Translations under genes and position numbers: made by a program
In this document: positions 36,275 to 45,308 of the stretch, one piece after another
How the letters are laid out: every line of letters starts with the position of its first letter
How positions within the stretch are numbered: the first letter of the stretch is position 1
Assembly: GCA_943787785.1 (NCBI GenBank)
Contig: CALSNT010000018.1
Coordinates: forward strand, 180,294 to 244,293
DNA length: 64,000 nt
From: an uncultured Paracoccaceae bacterium
Lineage (GTDB): Bacteria > Pseudomonadota > Alphaproteobacteria > Rhodobacterales > Rhodobacteraceae
Reading direction: 5' to 3'
Notes under the pieces: generated by a model
Told to the model about the DNA's origin: nothing
Seen by the model: the letters and a program-made list of their open reading frames with translations, nothing else
Databases searched by the model: none

Positions 36275-37231
36275 TCAGTTCGCCCAGGTTGTGTAACCCA
36301 GCCGCATCGTCGTCCCAATATAGGCATTTACGCGGAACTGAGAAATGCGGCCCTGATCTGTGCGGGCACAAACGTAAGTTCCAACCGGCAGCGCTGCGAT
36401 GGGGATGCTGTCTGTACTGAAGCTTGCAACGCTGCATCCTGAAAATCCGCGGTTCGATCCATCGCCACGCGCAAGCCTTGCGCCATTGCGTGGCGTAATG
36501 AATTTCTGCGTCGCGGTAACCGCCTGATGCCAGATATCGGTCCCGGCGCCCGCAATCACTCCGTTATCCAGATTGAGCGTGGCAGTCTGGAGCAGATCAA
36601 CAGATCCGGTCGAATGTGTGACCGGTGTCGGTGGCGGCGGTGGTGGCAAGGCACCAGTGAACACCCGTAGGGACGATGTGCGATTGTTGATCAGCGCTCC
36701 GAGCAGCGGCACGTTGTTGTTCACCTGCCGACAATAACCACCCATGTTTACATTAGCGCACAACGGAACCTTCGCGCCTCCGAAAAGCCGGACCGAGGTG
36801 ATGCGGTCGTTGGCGATCGGTGGAAGCGAGTTGTAGAGACCAACAGTTCGACAGAAGTTCTGGCCATTATAGTTGGGCAGGTCGTAGAAACAGGCCCGCG
36901 TCGCTGCCGGAACTGGCCCCAGTCCAGGACTTGGTCCCGGGTCATCACCGCAGACAAGAGTGAACTCTGGGCCATCGGGTCCCAGAGTAAGCCGGAAGCT
37001 GCAATCGGGACCGGCCGAACCGGCACTGGGCGTCGCCGTCAGATAGTTGGAACTGACCCAGCCATCCGGCCCTGGATGTTGAATAAAACACCAGCCACCG
37101 GGTTCACACTCGGTGACCTCGACGACTTCACCGGGGGTTAGCGTGTCAACCACGATGAAACTTGTGGATGGCCCAGAACGCACGTTGAGCGGAGCTATTG
37201 TCGAGTCTGGTGTTTGAGGCTTGTCGGTCAT
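36275..37231 (-). pseudogene. Secreted SH3-domain protein, C-terminal part
   Basis: This is the downstream part of a gene cut by an IS256-family element. Native sequence begins at the target duplication (37191) and reads LNVRSGPSTSF, a bacterial SH3 domain (about 45 residues). Two Cys-rich segments follow that resemble gamma-crystallin-like repeats (CFYDLPNYNGQNFCRTVG and a second with MGGYCRQVNNNVPLL). Then come a proline-rich linker and a C-terminal domain of unknown type. The open frame begins at ATG 37231 inside the IS. It has lost its signal peptide, so any product would stay in the cytoplasm. Confidence 0.75.
37183..37191. repeat. Target-site duplication, left copy
   Basis: CGTTGAGCG occurs here and again at 38579-38587, exactly bordering the IS element. 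Nine bases is the size expected for IS256-family transposition. Confidence 0.9.
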
Positions 37232-38578
37232 GCGGCGATCTGGTCGGGTTTTGTGGCTTCAATTCCGTCTTTGAACGTGACGCCTGTGATGACTTTGGCA
37301 AGGTAATCAAAGCCGCGTAATTTTCTCCAGTTTTGCTCAGCGCATTGGCCCAGCTTGAACATCATGTGCAGCATGCCATCGCGTGACAGACAGCCCTTTG
37401 AGCGCTTGGTGCGGTGCCGGATCGTTGCGAAGGCGGATTCAATCGGATTGCTGGTGCGGATGCTTTGCCAATGCTGGGCTGGAAAGTCGAAGAATGCCAT
37501 GAGCTCCTCACGGTCCTTTTGTAGGCACAGAGTCGCCTTGGGGTACTTTGCCTCATAGGTTTTGATGAACAAATCAAAGGCCTTGATTGCATCATCCTTG
37601 GTCTCGGCCTGCCAGATATCGTGGATCGCGGCCTTTGCTTTCGGCTGCGACAGCTTGGGCAGGCAGTTGAGCACGTTCATCGTTTTGTGCTGCCAGCAGC
37701 GTTGCTGGCGGGTAGTGGGGTAGATCTCATCCATCGCGGCCCAGAACCCCATAGCACCGTCTCCGATGGCCAGTTTGGGAGCATTCATGCCACGGCTTTT
37801 GAGGCTGAGCAGAACCTCACGCCAGCTCTGTGTGGACTCGCGCACCCCGTCCTCAATTGCCAAGAACAGCTTCTTACCACGGGCTGTGACGCCAACAATG
37901 ACAAGGGCGCAGAGCTTGTCATCCTCGCCCCGAAGGCCGCTGTGGACGCCGTCGGCCCAGATGTAGACCAAAGGTTCATCGTCCAACTCCGCTTCTCTCC
38001 AGCCGTCGTATTCTTTGGCCCAATCACGTTTAAGCCGCGAGACCGTATTCGCCGACAGTCCCGCCGCATCAGGGCCCAGAAGAACCTTGAGGGCCGGGCC
38101 CATTTCGCCACTGGAAATCCCTTTGAGGTATAGCCAGGGCAAAGCTGCTTCCAACGTCTTGGTTCTGCGCACGTAGGGTGGCACCAAGGCAGACCGGAAT
38201 GTCACCGGTGTGCCGTCCATGGATCGAACCTTCGGAATCCGTACGCTCACAGGGCCAATGCCCGTTTGGAGGGGCCGGGCCGGATGATGCCCGTTGCGCA
38301 CGACAGCCGCGTGACCTGCTTCAGTGCGCAAGTCGGAAAATTGAGCCAGGTAACCGGCAAGTTCAGCTTCAACGGCTGATGCGATCAATTGCTGCGCCCC
38401 CGTTCTCAGCAAATCCGTCAGCGCGTCCGTGATCCCGTCTCGACGCGAAAAATCAACAATGTTAGTCGTTTCCATGGTGGTGTATCTCCTTCGGTTGGGC
38501 TGCTGTCTCGCAACAACAAATCAACCAGATACGCCGCCAACCTTCAAACCGCCAAAACACCAGATTCAGTCATAGCTC
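37192..38578 (-). mobile_element. IS256-family insertion sequence, 1387 bases
   Basis: The element is bounded by 24-base terminal inverted repeats (37192-37215 and 38555-38578; 19 of 24 positions match; both start GAGCTAT) and by a 9-base direct repeat CGTTGAGCG. It encodes one intact transposase. Removing it with one repeat copy rejoins the SH3-domain gene in frame, so the insertion is recent and the target site is exact. Fresh features (full-length transposase, perfect duplication) suggest it may still be active. Confidence 0.93.
37228..38475 (-). CDS. IS256-family transposase
   Basis: A 415-residue Mutator-type DDE transposase. The first Asp is in YIWADGVHSG near residue 173. The second is in LAIGDGAMGFWAAMDEI near 237, and the Glu is in SNPIESAFATIRHRTKRSKG near 338. 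It has CCWQHKT-type sequence (QRCWQHKTMNVLN) between the second Asp and the Glu. It moves the element by cut-and-paste or copy-out via a circle. It is full length with no frame break. Confidence 0.95.
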   Translation of the reverse strand: METTNIVDFSRRDGITDALTDLLRTGAQQLIASAVEAELAGYLAQFSDLRTEAGHAAVVRNGHHPARPLQTGIGPVSVRIPKVRSMDGTPVTFRSALVPPYVRRTKTLEAALPWLYLKGISSGEMGPALKVLLGPDAAGLSANTVSRLKRDWAKEYDGWREAELDDEPLVYIWADGVHSGLRGEDDKLCALVIVGVTARGKKLFLAIEDGVRESTQSWREVLLSLKSRGMNAPKLAIGDGAMGFWAAMDEIYPTTRQQRCWQHKTMNVLNCLPKLSQPKAKAAIHDIWQAETKDDAIKAFDLFIKTYEAKYPKATLCLQKDREELMAFFDFPAQHWQSIRTSNPIESAFATIRHRTKRSKGCLSRDGMLHMMFKLGQCAEQNWRKLRGFDYLAKVITGVTFKDGIEATKPDQIAA

Positions 38579-38684
38579 CGTTGAGCGCCGTCGTCGCACT
38601 TGCTTCGGTAGCGGCTGCGGCGGTTGGAACCAAAACTGCTGCAAGCCCGATTGCCAGCGAATGAAGAATTCTTGGCAGTCTCAT
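38544..38684 (-). pseudogene. Signal-peptide part of the IS-cut SH3 gene
   Basis: ATG 38684, after a good AGGAGA ribosome site, starts MRLPRILHSLAIGLAAVLVP, a typical signal peptide ending near AAAATEA. It reads to ATTALN at the target site and then into IS sequence, stopping at 38544 after GAMTESGVLAV. The intact gene would have continued ATTALNVRSGPS. Together with 36275-37191 it forms one secreted protein of about 340 residues. Confidence 0.8.
38579..38587. repeat. Target-site duplication, right copy
   Basis: CGTTGAGCG, identical to the copy at 37183-37191, directly abuts the right terminal repeat of the IS element. Confidence 0.9.
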
Positions 38685-38870
38685 AGTTTTCTCCTTTGCC
38701 AAGCGGCCCTGACTGGGCACGCTGGTTGCTAGGTCAAAATTTTCGATTGAAAAGAACTTGACAGATTTTCCGAGTGATCGATTGCGTTGGATCAATCTCA
38801 TGTAGCTAAGGATTGCATTATTCTTGATGTCACCAATCGGGCACTCCGAGCTGCTATCAAAGGTTGCGGA

Positions 38871-39128
38871 ATGAATTCACGGAATGACAGCGGGCGGCTC
38901 AAAAGGCCGCTACAATCTATGCCCGGATGGGTGAGCGACGCGCTGGTGGATGCCGGACTTGGGCAAGCCTATAGGGATCGCCCACCCTATCAGCGCAACG
39001 ACTACCTGTCGTGGATCAATCGCGCTGTTCGCGATGCAACAAAACGCAAACGGCTGCATCAGATGCTGGCTGAACTTGAAGCAGGCGACGTCTATATGGG
39101 CAGGGAGTGGCACCCGCGACGTTCCTGA
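38871..39128 (+). CDS. YdeI/OmpD-associated family small protein
   Basis: An 85-residue protein whose second half, PPYQRNDYLSWINRAVRDATKRKRLHQML (about residues 38-66), matches the C-terminal motif of the YdeI/OmpD-associated family, annotated elsewhere as bacteriocin-protection proteins. A longer upstream frame has no family match, so ATG 38871 is preferred. It is much shorter than full YdeI, so it is the domain alone. Its function is unknown. Confidence 0.7.
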   Translation: MNSRNDSGRLKRPLQSMPGWVSDALVDAGLGQAYRDRPPYQRNDYLSWINRAVRDATKRKRLHQMLAELEAGDVYMGREWHPRRS

Positions 39129-39288
39129 GTGTGCGGCAGCCTAAACTCGGTCCGACGCCCGATGACGCTTGCCTCCGACCGCACACCTTGACCCGCCACG
39201 CGCATTTGCGAAGTGAACGGATCGGTCGCGCTTGCCCCTAGCGTGCCTGACAGCATAGTCATGAGTCCGGAATGCCGGGGACATACAG

Positions 39289-39828
39289 ATGCAAAATCCA
39301 AAAACCGTCAAAGACTACATCCGCACGATCCCGGACTTCCCGCACGAAGGGATCATGTTCCGCGATGTCACCACGTTATTTGCCGATGCGCGCGGGTTTC
39401 GGATTGCGATTGATCAGTTGCTCCATCCCTATGCCGGGACCGATATCGACAAGGTCGTCGGGCTTGAGGCGCGCGGATTTATCCTCGGCGGGGCGATCGC
39501 TCACCAGTTGTCGGTCGGTTTTGTGCCGATCCGCAAGAAAGGCAAACTGCCGGGGGATACCATCGAACAGGGCTACACGCTGGAGTATGGCGACGCGGTG
39601 ATGGAGGTCCACGACGACGCAATCCAACCCGGAGAACGTGTGCTGGTCGTTGATGATCTGCTTGCCACCGGCGGTACGGCCGAGGCCGGGATCAAACTGA
39701 TCGAGCGCATGGGCGGCGACATTACCGGCTGCGCGTTCGTAATCGACCTGCCCGAACTAGGCGGGCGCAAGCGGTTAGCGGCGCTTGGGATGGACGTGCA
39801 TGTGCTGTGCGAGTTCGAAGGGGCCTGA
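39289..39828 (+). CDS. apt: Adenine phosphoribosyltransferase
   Basis: A 179-residue enzyme. It has the opening [62 protein letters not shown] near 57-90, and the PRPP loop [20 protein letters not shown] near 119-138. It converts adenine and PRPP to AMP. With mtnP upstream it completes salvage of the adenine from methylthioadenosine. Length and motifs are normal. Confidence 0.96.
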   Translation: MQNPKTVKDYIRTIPDFPHEGIMFRDVTTLFADARGFRIAIDQLLHPYAGTDIDKVVGLEARGFILGGAIAHQLSVGFVPIRKKGKLPGDTIEQGYTLEYGDAVMEVHDDAIQPGERVLVVDDLLATGGTAEAGIKLIERMGGDITGCAFVIDLPELGGRKRLAALGMDVHVLCEFEGA

Positions 39829-39963
39829 CAACGACAACCCGACCACGTCTGGACTGGTCTCGGCTTCGAAATCCGTTCGCCAAGAATGCGCGCGGACAAA
39901 TTTGTAGGAGTGATCTCATCAACCTGTTGGCAATTCTCCAAGCGAAACACGGAGTATATTGAT

Positions 39964-40482
39964 ATGCCAATTATTTTGTTGGTTTTGACGGCAATCGGTG
40001 GTGCAATTTGGTGGTGGGCTCGAAACAACCCGCGCGATGCAATTCACGCGGCGCAGGACGTCGCAACCACTCTCAAAAACGCCCCACGCAAATTGGCATT
40101 TCGCCGACAAATGAACGCCCATCCGGTCGAGGGGATTGATGATGCCCGCATCGCTATTTGCGCTATTGCTCAGGCCTTCATTGAACTGGATGATCTTCCG
40201 ACGAAAGACCAACGCCAGCGCCTGCATCTGATGCTGCGCACCAAGCTGCGCTGCGACGACAGCGAAGCCGAAGAGATGGAGGTTCTGGGCCGCTGGCTTT
40301 TGACACAGTGCAACGGTGCGAAACCGGCAATCCCGCGCCTGAGTCGCCGCCTAAACAAGATCGAGGGAGATGCGTCCTGGGATCTGCTACAGGATATTCT
40401 GGCCGAACTGGTTGAAGACAACCTGTCTCAGGGTCAGACCGACGCAATCGAAGATATCCGGCTGGCATTTCGAAAGAAGTGA
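39964..40482 (+). CDS. TerB-like protein with N-terminal membrane anchor
   Basis: A 172-residue protein with one N-terminal transmembrane segment (MPIILLVLTAIGGAIWWWA) followed by a helical domain resembling the tellurite-resistance TerB family. It includes DARIAICAIAQAFIELDD, DSEAEEMEVLGRWLLTQCN and a closing DAIEDIRLAFRKK. No other ter genes are nearby. The start is ATG 39964; an upstream 26-residue frame lacks support. Its role is unknown. Confidence 0.75.
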   Translation: MPIILLVLTAIGGAIWWWARNNPRDAIHAAQDVATTLKNAPRKLAFRRQMNAHPVEGIDDARIAICAIAQAFIELDDLPTKDQRQRLHLMLRTKLRCDDSEAEEMEVLGRWLLTQCNGAKPAIPRLSRRLNKIEGDASWDLLQDILAELVEDNLSQGQTDAIEDIRLAFRKK

Positions 40483-40514
40483 CGTCGAGCGTCACATTCA
40501 CCCTTCGCGATCCC

Positions 40515-41924
40515 TTACCCCAGTACCGCCCCCGGATTCATGATCCCCGCCGGGTCCAGCGCCGCCTTGACCGCACGCATCGCCTCCAGACGCGCCGGAT
40601 CGGCATAGCGTTGCAGATCACCGACCTTCGCGCGACCAACCCCATGTTCTGCGCTGAACGATCCGCCAAGTTCGTGGGTTCGGTCGTGGATCATGCGTGT
40701 CACCGCCTCAGAGGCACCCGGATAGTCGGCTCTGGACCGGCCCGACACGGGGAAAACGTTAAAATGCAGGTTGCCGTCGCCCAGGTGGCCAAAGCAGTTG
40801 ATCCGGAAGTCGCCGAGGCGCGCCAGCCGGTCCGGCATGTCGGCGATGAAGCCGGGGATTTCAGACAGCGGCAAGGCAATGTCGTGGCTGGCGATCGGGC
40901 CGATCAGGCGGTTCGCCTGGGGGATGTTTTCGCGGATATTCCACAGGCCTGCGGCCTGCCCGTCCGATTGCGCGATGATGCCGTCGCTGGACAGCTCTGC
41001 CGTCAGAGCGGCAGCGAACAACGCTTCGAGCGCCGCATTCGGGTCGTCCGCTCCGTAAGCGCTGACGTCGATCAGAACGCTCCAGTCAGGGATGTCAGCG
41101 AAGGGGGCGCGGTGCGGCAGGCCGGTGTCGGCGAGGAAGTGCAGCCCCTGCCCGCCGATCAGCTCGAACGCCGTCACACCCGGCCCCAGGTGCGCGCCAG
41201 CAAGCGCCAGTAGGTCCAGCGCCGCCGCCGGATCGGGCACCACCATCATCGCTGTGCCCACACGCGTCGGGCGCGGGAACAGGCGCAGGCTAGCAGCAGT
41301 GATGACGCCCAGCGTGCCCTCGGCCCCGATCAGCAGATTGCGCAAGTCATAGCCGGTGTTGTCTTTACGCAAGCGGCGCAGGCCGTGCCAGACATCGCCG
41401 TTCGGCAGCACCGCCTCCAGCCCCAGACACAGATCGCGTGCGTTGCCATAGCGCAGGACCTGCACGCCGCCTGCGTTGGTACTGAGGTTGCCGCCGATCC
41501 GGCAAGTCCCTTCCGAGGCGAGCGAAAGTGGGAACAGGCGGTTTTCGCCATCGGCCGCAAGCTGCACATCGGCAAGGATCGTCCCGGCCTCAGCTACAAG
41601 GGCATTCTCGGAAGGCCAGACGCCCCGGACAGCATTCATTCTGTCCAAAGATAACAGGATCGGAGGCGGCCCTTGGGTCGCAACCTGTCCAGCCACCAAC
41701 CCGGTACCGCCACTGATCGGCACGACGCCGACACGCGCTTGACCAGCCTGTCGAATGACCTCGGCCACCTGCTCCGTATTGCGTGGTGACACGACAATCC
41801 CCGCCTGGCCGTGCCATTTGCCGCGCGGCTCCTCAAGATCGCGTGGTTCGGGCGGGCGCAGCGACCCGTCGGGAAGGGCCGCTCGCAGCTTCTCGATAAG
41901 GGCGTCATCAACCGGGTTCAGCAT
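40515..41924 (-). CDS. FAD-linked oxidase, D-2-hydroxyacid dehydrogenase type
   Basis: A 469-residue flavoprotein of the GlcD/D-lactate dehydrogenase group. The FAD site is VGVVPISGGTGLVAGQVA near 65-82 and GGNLSTNAGGVQVLRYGNARDLCLGLEAVLPNG near 143-175. The C-terminal cap has HGVGRAKV and DPAGIMNPGAVL. It oxidises a D-2-hydroxy acid such as D-2-hydroxyglutarate, D-lactate or glycolate and passes electrons to a quinone or ETF. Without the partner subunits here, the acceptor is open. It lies just downstream of the MBL-fold gene. Confidence 0.9.
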   Translation of the reverse strand: MLNPVDDALIEKLRAALPDGSLRPPEPRDLEEPRGKWHGQAGIVVSPRNTEQVAEVIRQAGQARVGVVPISGGTGLVAGQVATQGPPPILLSLDRMNAVRGVWPSENALVAEAGTILADVQLAADGENRLFPLSLASEGTCRIGGNLSTNAGGVQVLRYGNARDLCLGLEAVLPNGDVWHGLRRLRKDNTGYDLRNLLIGAEGTLGVITAASLRLFPRPTRVGTAMMVVPDPAAALDLLALAGAHLGPGVTAFELIGGQGLHFLADTGLPHRAPFADIPDWSVLIDVSAYGADDPNAALEALFAAALTAELSSDGIIAQSDGQAAGLWNIRENIPQANRLIGPIASHDIALPLSEIPGFIADMPDRLARLGDFRINCFGHLGDGNLHFNVFPVSGRSRADYPGASEAVTRMIHDRTHELGGSFSAEHGVGRAKVGDLQRYADPARLEAMRAVKAALDPAGIMNPGAVLG

Positions 41925-41930
41925 GAACTC

Positions 41931-42767
41931 CTAGTTATCACTCAGATACTCCGGGTCCAGCACAACAACCGTCGGTCGTGATGGCAGCGAGCGGACCGAA
42001 ACCTCGATCCAACTTTGGCCCGGTCGCTGGACATCAAAGTCGTCGCTCATTCCCGCCAGGAAGACTTCCAGCGTTCCATTTCCGAACCAATGCATCGGCA
42101 GCACGATGGACGATCGCAATCGTTTCAGAATGCGGATCATTGTAGGCAAATCCACGGTCATGCCGCCGTCGACAGCCGCCATCACAACGTCGAGCCGCCC
42201 GAGTGCCGCGTATTGCTGCGCGTCCGGTTCATGGTGCAGGTGACCCAGATGGCCAATGCACAGACCCGCAACCTCGAATACGAAAATCGAGTTGCCGTAT
42301 TTTTCGACATCATCGAAGAACCGGCTGCGAATATCGGTGGCGACGTTCCGAACAAGCATCTCTCCCAGGTCGAGGTGATGGTCCGCGGCTTCGCGTCCGT
42401 TGCCCCATCCTTTCAGGACATGCGGGATCGCCGGATCGGGCATAGCGGTCCAATGACTGTCGTGGGCGTGGTTCATGGTCACCACGTCGGGAATCATATC
42501 CGTGACGCCGAGGAACCCGGTGAAGTCCGTCGCCGCTCGCAATCCGCCCTCGGTCTCCAACAAGTACATCGAGTGGGCGACGTAATTGAGGCGCACCGTA
42601 TTTCGTTCCAACGGGGCGCTGTAGCTAGCAAGCTGTACGTATTCCAAGCCCGGTGCCGCATCAGCAAGTGCTATGCAGTGGCTCGGGCGGCGATCCTGAG
42701 CGTCGGCCGATGTGGCGCAGAGGAGAAGAAAACCACCAAATAGAAGGTTTTGGATCATACGTCGCAT
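41931..42767 (-). CDS. Secreted MBL-fold metallo-hydrolase
   Basis: A 278-residue protein with a signal peptide (about residues 1-23, cut after ADA) and a metallo-beta-lactamase fold. TMNHAHDSHW near 97-106 supplies a HxHxDxH-like set in which the first two His and the Asp are visible. GHLGHLHH near 171 and VLPMHWFGNG near 225 give later ligands. It resembles UlaG/YycJ-type or similar hydrolases rather than an antibiotic-resistance enzyme. It is probably periplasmic and its substrate is unknown. Confidence 0.8.
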   Translation of the reverse strand: MRRMIQNLLFGGFLLLCATSADAQDRRPSHCIALADAAPGLEYVQLASYSAPLERNTVRLNYVAHSMYLLETEGGLRAATDFTGFLGVTDMIPDVVTMNHAHDSHWTAMPDPAIPHVLKGWGNGREAADHHLDLGEMLVRNVATDIRSRFFDDVEKYGNSIFVFEVAGLCIGHLGHLHHEPDAQQYAALGRLDVVMAAVDGGMTVDLPTMIRILKRLRSSIVLPMHWFGNGTLEVFLAGMSDDFDVQRPGQSWIEVSVRSLPSRPTVVVLDPEYLSDN

Positions 42768-42897
42768 TTGCCAACATTAGCACAGTACGATGGACTTTCA
42801 TCGAAAAAACGCCGCACGAACTCCGCATCTGCGCTTGCGGTGCGTTCGCCATTGGCTACCTTGGCCAAAACGGTGCCGGATAGAGGGTGATACCGCA

Positions 42898-44049
42898 ATG
42901 AAGCACTGGCTGAAACACCGCATCGTGAAGGCCGCGTTGCCGCACCGCCATCGGATTGCGGTTGTTGCGCGCATGAATGATAATCGTTTTGAGATGAAAA
43001 TGGGTGACCGGGCCTATTTTTTGGAAGCGGACCACGATCTGCCAAACCCCGAGGTATATGACTTCGCGGCATGGATGATCGCAGCGCTAGCCATACGGCG
43101 CGGCGTTCCCGTCCGCTTTGATTTGCCGGTTTCAGAAAGCGCCGTATTAGCCATCAGCCGCACAGCCGCCCTCTGGACATTCCGATTTCCGCAAGAAGCC
43201 TACCCGCTTGATCTGGAGCTGCCCAACATTGTGCCAGATCCACCGCAGCAATCCGGTGGCGGCATTCTTTGTCTCAGTGGAGGTGTCGATTCAACGCATG
43301 CAGCAATCGAGGCGAAAGCGTCACTCGGCTATTCTCACGGAATGATGATGCACGGAATGGACTTCAACCTTTCGAATACGAAGGGGTTCTCAGGGCGTCA
43401 CTCTCGGGTGAAAGAGATCGCGGATCATTTCGGACTGGATTTGATCGTCGTTCAAACCGATTTGAGCCGTTCTTTGCACAGCCTCGGGCAATACTATTCA
43501 CTCCTTCTGCTCGTGTGCCTCAAGTTTGCCGGTGTAAATCTACCGCGCGGCGGGTTTTCTGCGGATCAAACGACGGCCGAAGCACTCGTTGCGGTCGGAA
43601 ATAGCAATGTCCCAGGCGTCGAAGGCTTCATGTCTGCGGAAAACTTTCAAGTTGACCATTTTGGCGCGCCGCTGGATCGCATCGCGAAACTAAAGGCGAT
43701 CCATTGTGAAGAACCCGAATTGATCCAGAAGTTGGGCTTTTGCATCGAAGAGCAAGTGAGCGGTGGAAATTGCGGCGTATGCGAAAAATGCATGCGCTCC
43801 AGGTGGGCGCTGGAACAGGCGGGGCTTGGCCAGCGAGCAATTTTTCCTGACGTTGCAGATTGGATGGCTTATTATGAGACGAACTACCGAGCTACAAAAC
43901 AGAAAAATCTTTTGACTTTACATCGGTTGGAAAACTCACTTGCCGGTATGGAGAACAAAGAGGACCGCGTACGGCTAAATCGATTGATCGAAAAATACCG
44001 TACTCAGGTTGGAACAAATGCCGCCCCAATTGTGTCTAGTCCCCCCTGA
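42898..44049 (+). CDS. QueC-like PP-loop ATPase, copy 1
   Basis: A 383-residue protein with an N-terminal domain of about 110 residues not found in QueC, then a PP-loop: GGGILCLSGGVDSTHAAIEA, with SGGVDST at 127-133. A C-x9-C-x2-C-x2-C cluster (Cys 282, 292, 295 and 298) matches the QueC zinc site, which has C-x8-C-x2-C-x2-C in E. coli. QueC makes 7-cyano-7-deazaguanine, and relatives have been found in phage-defence loci. No queuosine or deazaguanine genes lie nearby. The start MKHWLKHRIVK is chosen over a longer frame. A paralogue follows 95 bases later. Confidence 0.75.
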   Translation: MKHWLKHRIVKAALPHRHRIAVVARMNDNRFEMKMGDRAYFLEADHDLPNPEVYDFAAWMIAALAIRRGVPVRFDLPVSESAVLAISRTAALWTFRFPQEAYPLDLELPNIVPDPPQQSGGGILCLSGGVDSTHAAIEAKASLGYSHGMMMHGMDFNLSNTKGFSGRHSRVKEIADHFGLDLIVVQTDLSRSLHSLGQYYSLLLLVCLKFAGVNLPRGGFSADQTTAEALVAVGNSNVPGVEGFMSAENFQVDHFGAPLDRIAKLKAIHCEEPELIQKLGFCIEEQVSGGNCGVCEKCMRSRWALEQAGLGQRAIFPDVADWMAYYETNYRATKQKNLLTLHRLENSLAGMENKEDRVRLNRLIEKYRTQVGTNAAPIVSSPP

Positions 44050-44144
44050 CCTCGAACGGTAGCGAAATGTATGGTTGAAAGCCCTTCTTCACCTACGCTT
44101 AAAGGCAGGAGTCGAAGTCCATTATCGATAAGGAACCTCACGCA

Positions 44145-45308
44145 ATGAAAATCGGAGTCGTGACCCGCAAACAACGCCTCCACCGGAAATGCCTGAACAT
44201 TGTTCAGCCCGCTCGACGACAAGTATCGGCCGAAATTGAAACCAAAGGAACGCGACTTACTCTAAGGATGGGTAAGAACTCGCGCTATTTGGAAATGGAC
44301 CGACCACTTCCGAGCTTTGAGAACTTCGATTTTGCCGTTTTCATTCTGGCCGCACTCTCGATGCGCCGAGGCACCAGAATACGTTTCGATCTACCGGTGT
44401 CCCAATCGGCAGCGTTTGCGGTGACACGATTACACTCGATCCTGAAAATCCGCGCTCCTTTTGCTGTGTCGCCATTGGATCTTGAGTTGACAAATATAAT
44501 TGATGATTGCCGCCCTGGAGAGGGAGGCGGACTTTTGTGTATCAGCGGAGGCGTTGACTCAACATTCAGTGCCGCCAAGGCGGAGGGGTATAGCGAAGGG
44601 TTGGCTATTCGGGGGTTCGATTTCCCGCTGTCGAATGACTCGGGCTTCGGTGGTCGCAAGAGCCGGATGCAGCAAGTTGCTGATCATTTCGGGATGCCGC
44701 TCCGTAATCTAACCACTGACTTAAGTCTGTCGTTCAAAACGTATTTTGATGTCTACAATGTATTCTTCTACGCTGCGTGCCTCAGTTTTGCAGGCTACGG
44801 AATGACCAAAGGCGGTTTTTCTGGCGATTTCCCACACCGCGGTCAGCTTAGCGCAATTTACTTTTCGACGAGTGCTGGAATTGACGCGTATTTGTCTACC
44901 AAGCAGTTTCCCATAGAAATGCTTTTCGACAACCATACTCGATCTGAAAAATTACGTGCAATCCATGAAGTCACACCTGATCTTCTGAAAATCGTCGGCT
45001 TTTGCCTGAACGAGCAAGAATCTGGTGGAAATTGCGGCATTTGCGAAAAATGTATGCGAACACGAATTGCAATGGACTACGGAGGTCTGGATCAAACCTT
45101 GGTTTTTGATGAGGTTCTAGACGCCACGAGCTACTATAAGAACCTGAAATTCACATCAGCAATGGAGGCAACGTGGGGTTTGGTGCAGATTGATCTTGCA
45201 ATAGATAATCTACCGGATGGGCCTCAGCGGAACGCATTAATTGAAGCGGCTGATAAACATAGACGCCGGTGGCTCGGATTGCGTGCACCAATTGTGACGA
45301 ACACCTAG
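44145..45308 (+). CDS. QueC-like PP-loop ATPase, copy 2
   Basis: A 387-residue paralogue of the preceding gene with the same architecture. The N-terminal domain shares DFAVFILAALSMRRG-like and RFDLPVS text. The PP-loop SGGVDST is at 134-140, GGFSGDFPHRG follows, and the Cys cluster is at 287, 297, 300 and 303 (GGNCGICEKCMR). Conservation is strongest at the PP-loop, the DHFG region and the Cys cluster, so both copies look catalytically competent. Base composition is more AT-rich than the flanking housekeeping genes, which hints at acquisition. The convergent RimJ-like gene lies four bases inside its end. Confidence 0.75.
   Translation: MKIGVVTRKQRLHRKCLNIVQPARRQVSAEIETKGTRLTLRMGKNSRYLEMDRPLPSFENFDFAVFILAALSMRRGTRIRFDLPVSQSAAFAVTRLHSILKIRAPFAVSPLDLELTNIIDDCRPGEGGGLLCISGGVDSTFSAAKAEGYSEGLAIRGFDFPLSNDSGFGGRKSRMQQVADHFGMPLRNLTTDLSLSFKTYFDVYNVFFYAACLSFAGYGMTKGGFSGDFPHRGQLSAIYFSTSAGIDAYLSTKQFPIEMLFDNHTRSEKLRAIHEVTPDLLKIVGFCLNEQESGGNCGICEKCMRTRIAMDYGGLDQTLVFDEVLDATSYYKNLKFTSAMEATWGLVQIDLAIDNLPDGPQRNALIEAADKHRRRWLGLRAPIVTNT

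Noticed and set aside
37355..38432. Plus-strand ORFs inside the IS element
   Set aside because: They are shadows of the transposase gene on the opposite strand.
39129..39186. GTGTGCGG / CCGCACAC inverted repeat before apt
   Set aside because: The eight-base arms are 42 bases apart, which is weak support for a real structure in GC-rich DNA.
42898..45308. Calling the QueC-like pair queC
   Set aside because: The extra N-terminal domain and the lack of queuosine genes nearby make a straight queC assignment unsafe.
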